Notes under the pieces: generated by a model
What the model was told of the DNA's origin: nothing
The model's database searches: none
The model's input: the letters and a program-made list of their open reading frames with translations, nothing else
Made by a program: the position numbers and the translations under genes
Part shown: positions 61,340 through 64,000 of the stretch, piece by piece
Numbering within the stretch: position 1 is the stretch's first letter
Layout of the letters: the number at the start of each line of letters is the position of its first letter
NCBI GenBank assembly: GCA_900469955.1
Contig: UBYX01000002.1
Span: forward strand, 272,609-336,608
From: Hyphomicrobiales bacterium
Lineage (GTDB): Bacteria; Pseudomonadota; Alphaproteobacteria; Rhizobiales; Rhizobiaceae
Length of the DNA: 64,000 bases
Reading direction: 5' to 3'

Positions 61340-61837
61340 TTACCCCTCCGGCAGCATCGAAAGCAGCCTCAGCAGCGCGATCCGCTCGACCTGCGCGGCG
61401 GCAGTTTCGAATTCTTCCTGCGCACCGTTGTGGATGCGCTTTTCGAAGGCGGCGAGAATGTCCTGCTTGTCGAGGCCCTTGACCGCGATGATGAACGGAA
61501 AGCCGAACTTTGTCGTATAGGCCGTGTTGAGTTCGGTGAAGCGGGCATGTTCTTCAGCACTCAGCCGGTCGAGCCCGGCACCTGCCTGTTCCTGCCTGCT
61601 GTCCTCCGTCAATTCTCCGGCGATCGCGAGCCTGCCGGCGAGATCGGGATGGGCGCGCAGCACGCCCAGGCGCTCCTCATGGCTCGCCTTGCGGAAGACC
61701 GACACCAGTCCCGCATGGACACCCTTCGCCGTCAGCGGCACAAAGACAAGACCGCTATCGTAAGCACGTTCGGCGATGAACGGCGAGTGCTCGAAAACGC
61801 CGCCGAATTTCGCGATGAAATCTCCCCGCGCGGTCAT
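61340..61837 (-). CDS. uraD: OHCU decarboxylase
   Basis: This 165-residue helical enzyme converts 2-oxo-4-hydroxy-4-carboxy-5-ureidoimidazoline to S-allantoin. It has FIAKFGGVFEHSPFIAERAY, VLRAHPDLAGRLA (catalytic His), ELTEDSRQEQAGAGLD, and TKFGFPFIIAVKGLDKQDILAAFEKR, the UraD core. The ATG at 61837 overlaps the puuE stop (ATGA). It is followed by the MntA module 2 gene. Confidence 0.95.
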   Translation of the reverse strand: MTARGDFIAKFGGVFEHSPFIAERAYDSGLVFVPLTAKGVHAGLVSVFRKASHEERLGVLRAHPDLAGRLAIAGELTEDSRQEQAGAGLDRLSAEEHARFTELNTAYTTKFGFPFIIAVKGLDKQDILAAFEKRIHNGAQEEFETAAAQVERIALLRLLSMLPEG

Positions 61838-62760
61838 GGCGCGCCCGCCGGCTTGTGATGCTGGTGCCAATGGTTGGCGATCTCGATGCGGCGGGGCAGC
61901 CAGACCTTGTCGTGGCTGAGCACATATTCGATGAAGCGGCGCAGCGCCGCCGCACGGCCCGGTCGGCCGACGAGGCGGCAGTGGAGACCGACCGACATCA
62001 TCTTCGGCGCGCCTTCCCTGCCCTCCTGGTAGAGCACGTCGAAAGCGTCCTTCAGATAGTTGAAGAACTGATCCCCGGCATTGAACCCCTGCGGCGTCGC
62101 AAACCGCATGTCGTTGGCCTCGAGCGTATAGGGAATGATCAGGAACGGTTTCCCGCCGAGACCCGGCACCCAGTAAGGCAGGTCGTCGGCGTAGGAATCG
62201 GACGAATAAAGGAAGCCGCCCTCCTCCATCACCAAGCGAAGCGTGTTCCCCGACGGCTTGCCCTGATACATGCCGTAGGGCCGCTCGCCGACAAGCTCGG
62301 TGTGAAGGCGAACGGCTTCCAGGATATGCTCGCGCTCCCTTTCTTCCGGAAAATCCCTGTATTCCAGCCAGCGGTAGCCGTGGCTGGCGATCTCCCAGCC
62401 CGCCTCCTTCATCGCGGCGACCGCTTCCGGGTTGCGGGCCATGGCGAGCGTCACGCCGTAGACGGTCGCCTGCACCTTGAGTTCTGTGAACATGCGCCAG
62501 AGCCGCCAGAAGCCGGCGCGCGAGCCGTATTCGTAGATCGACTCCATGTTGAGATTGCGCTGGCCGGGCCAGGGCGCCGCCCCCACGATCTCCGAGAGCA
62601 GAGACTCGGAGGCAGCGTCGCCATCGAGGATCGAGCTCTCGCCGCCCTCTTCATAGTTGATCACGAACTGGACCGCGACATGCGCGCCGCCCGGCCATTT
62701 CGGATCGGGAGTGGAGCGGCCGTAGCCGATGAGATCGCGCGGATAGTCTTCAGCCTGCAT
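61834..62760 (-). CDS. puuE: Allantoinase PuuE (polysaccharide-deacetylase fold)
   Basis: This 308-residue protein opens allantoin to allantoate without a metal. It has IGYGRSTPDPKWPGGAHVAVQFVINYEEGGE, YEYGSRAGFWRLWRMF, GWEIASHGYRWLEY, MYQGKPSGNTLRLVMEEGGFLYSSDSYADDLPYW and SVGLHCRLVGRPGR, all PuuE hallmarks. The ATG at 62760 gives the family length; in-frame starts at 62781 or beyond have poorer SDs. It is first of the puuE-uraD transcript. Confidence 0.95.
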   Translation of the reverse strand: MQAEDYPRDLIGYGRSTPDPKWPGGAHVAVQFVINYEEGGESSILDGDAASESLLSEIVGAAPWPGQRNLNMESIYEYGSRAGFWRLWRMFTELKVQATVYGVTLAMARNPEAVAAMKEAGWEIASHGYRWLEYRDFPEEREREHILEAVRLHTELVGERPYGMYQGKPSGNTLRLVMEEGGFLYSSDSYADDLPYWVPGLGGKPFLIIPYTLEANDMRFATPQGFNAGDQFFNYLKDAFDVLYQEGREGAPKMMSVGLHCRLVGRPGRAAALRRFIEYVLSHDKVWLPRRIEIANHWHQHHKPAGAP

Positions 62761-62830
62761 CAAATCACCCTCGAAATTCATCCGCGACGGTAGCCCACCG
62801 TTTTGCGGAATGTCGAGGCCGAAAGCGGGC

Positions 62831-63133
62831 TCAGATACCAAACGCCCTGAGAGAGGCGACCGAGACGACGCCGAGTGCCACCGAAACGAGCATCGGCAGG
62901 CGAAGTGCTGCAAAAGCAGTCACCGCGCAGGCGATTGTTTCGGCAAGCCCCGTGGCCAACGCGGTCGGCGCGACGACCGCCATCAGCACCGCCGGCGGAA
63001 TCGATTCGATTGCCTTGCGGCGGCTGCCGTCGAGCGCGACATGGCGAATGAGGACGAGGCCGCCTAGACGGGTGAGCGCCGTGGCCGCCGCCATGGCGAG
63101 GATGGCGAGCAGGGTTGCAGGATCGACGCTCAT
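62831..63133 (-). CDS. azlD: AzlD family branched-chain amino acid exporter subunit
   Basis: This 100-residue membrane protein has four hydrophobic helices, with LLAILAMAAATALTRLGGLVL, SIPPAVLMAVVAPTAL and LRLPMLVSVALGVV. It works with AzlC, the larger subunit encoded upstream, in amino acid export. The genes overlap by ATGA. The start at 63133 is set by that junction. Confidence 0.9.
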   Translation of the reverse strand: MSVDPATLLAILAMAAATALTRLGGLVLIRHVALDGSRRKAIESIPPAVLMAVVAPTALATGLAETIACAVTAFAALRLPMLVSVALGVVSVASLRAFGI

Positions 63134-63867
63134 GACGCCACCTCCACGCCGCGGCGGCTGCCGGAAACGACGGCGGCGACAAGGCCCGCGACGGCACCCG
63201 CCGCGATGTACCAGACACCAGGCACGAAATGCTGGGTCGCGACGGCGGCGGCACCGCTTGCAAAGAGCACGGCGCCGGTTTCCCGCCCCTTCCAGAAACC
63301 CATGACCAGCACGATGAACACCGCCGGAAAGGCGAAATCGAGCCCGAGCACCACCGGATCGCCGAGGAAAGCGCCGAGCGCCGCGCCGGCAATACCGGAG
63401 AGAACCCAGGCAAGATAGAAGGGCGCCACCAGGCCGGCGAACCATGCGGGCGTCAGCCGGGCGACCTTCGCCCGGAACTCAGCCATCGCCCAGATCTCGT
63501 CGGCCAGGAAAAGCATGGCGAGATACCGCTCGCGCGGACCGAAACCTCCCATCCTGGTGCCGAGCGAAGCGCTCATCAGCACATGGCGGACATTGACCAG
63601 CAATGCGGCGAAGCCGACGCCCACCCAGGATGCGGGATGGGTCCAGATATCCATCGCCACGAATTGCGAACCGCCGGCAAAGACCAGCGTACTCATCAAC
63701 CCGGCCTCGACCGGCGTCAGCCCCTTGGTCGCTGCTACTGCGCCAAAGACCAGGCCGATCGGAATAACGGCGGCGATCAGCGGCGCGATCGCCCGCATGC
63801 CGCCGAGAAAATCCTGAAGTCTTGCATTCTCGTTCACGTCGAAACCTCCGATGGGAGCAGAGGTCAT
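63130..63867 (-). CDS. azlC: AzlC family branched-chain amino acid exporter subunit
   Basis: This 245-residue membrane protein has about seven helices, with IAPLIAAVIPIGLVFGAVAATKGLTPVEAGLMSTLVFAGGSQFVAMDIW and NVRHVLMSASLGTRM, the AzlC/YgaZ signatures. Paired with AzlD, it exports branched-chain amino acids. A partial AraC-type regulator gene starts or continues beyond the window edge on the same strand, 77 bases upstream, and may control it. Confidence 0.92.
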   Translation of the reverse strand: MTSAPIGGFDVNENARLQDFLGGMRAIAPLIAAVIPIGLVFGAVAATKGLTPVEAGLMSTLVFAGGSQFVAMDIWTHPASWVGVGFAALLVNVRHVLMSASLGTRMGGFGPRERYLAMLFLADEIWAMAEFRAKVARLTPAWFAGLVAPFYLAWVLSGIAGAALGAFLGDPVVLGLDFAFPAVFIVLVMGFWKGRETGAVLFASGAAAVATQHFVPGVWYIAAGAVAGLVAAVVSGSRRGVEVAS

Positions 63868-63944
63868 AGGCCGGCGGAGAACTCACGTCTTGAAGGAAAG
63901 TGACACCCGGGGGCCGCGAGCGCCGATACCGGCCGCTGACGTCT

Positions 63945-64000
63945 TCAGCGGGCGCGGTATTGCCCGGGCGTCAGCCCCGTTCGGGATTTGAAGTGGCGGG
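63945..64000 (-). CDS. C-terminal end of an AraC-family regulator (gene runs off the window)
   Basis: The last 17 residues read RHFKSRTGLTPGQYRAR and stop. This is the F-x-R-x-F-K-x-x-x-G-x-T-P-x-x-Y-R ending of AraC/XylS HTH domains. Nothing more is visible. It is on the same strand as azlC-azlD. Confidence 0.75.
   Translation of the reverse strand, partial: RHFKSRTGLTPGQYRAR

Overview
The window reads as chromosomal DNA of a Rhizobiaceae-type alphaproteobacterium (Rhizobium, Agrobacterium, Ensifer or a close relative; I cannot fix the genus). The grounds are high GC, dense genes with ATGA and TGATG junctions, a BacA/SbmA peptide transporter, an AglA-like GH13 glucosidase, a bdhA-xdhA-xdhB gene order, membrane-bound PuuD urate oxidase, several DUF1127 mini-proteins, an HWE-family kinase and palindromic intergenic repeats of the rhizobial kind. 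I found no tRNA, rRNA, CRISPR array, transposase or integrase.

Layout. 1-3.6 kb: a Tat-exported alpha/beta hydrolase (cut by the window edge) divergent from an OhrR-like peroxide sensor with TATCGCGATA operators, a lone branched-chain amino acid binding protein, and a P-loop kinase. 3.6-6.0 kb: a three-gene unit of an EndoU-type ribonuclease fused to a lamin-tail domain, an unknown soluble protein and a three-helix membrane protein. 6.1-19.5 kb: adenine deaminase, a DUF4160/DUF2442 pair, an ArsR-SRPBCC operon, GH13 glucosidase and KDG kinase, a phosphatase/glycosyltransferase pair, a frameshifted VOC gene, an atypical arginase-family protein, der and a secreted deacetylase. 19.8-34.5 kb: bacA, an MFS exporter, map, an LLM oxidoreductase, a response regulator/HWE kinase pair, an ECF42-DGPF pair, an AraC regulator, a lactonase-like enzyme, GST and small enzymes. 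35.1-37.0 kb: a compact mini-Rhs toxin/immunity cassette bounded by 37-bp direct repeats of the 3' end of the neighbouring D,D-carboxypeptidase gene. 37-42 kb: the carboxypeptidase, glpK and a chemoreceptor.

42-63 kb is mainly a purine salvage/degradation region: bdhA-xdhA-xdhB, xdhC, two LysR/DUF1127 divergent pairs, puuD-guaD, and on the minus strand puuE-uraD ... allA-uraH. With adenine deaminase at 6 kb these genes give a nearly complete route: adenine to hypoxanthine, guanine to xanthine, xanthine to urate, 5-hydroxyisourate, OHCU, S-allantoin, allantoate, and (AllA) ureidoglycolate to glyoxylate plus urea. The allantoate-degrading step and a purine permease are not in the window. Three toxin-antitoxin modules (YefM/YoeB-like and two MntA/HepT-like) sit inside this region, and the two MntA/HepT units split the puuE-uraD and allA-uraH parts.

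The leads I rate highest are the EndoU-LTD operon, the direct-repeat-bounded mini-Rhs cassette with a signal peptide and a one-base frameshift in its toxin domain, and the tandem MntA/HepT modules that share a 72-bp near-identical promoter/5' segment although their coding sequences have diverged. Functions were assigned by reading motifs, without database searches.
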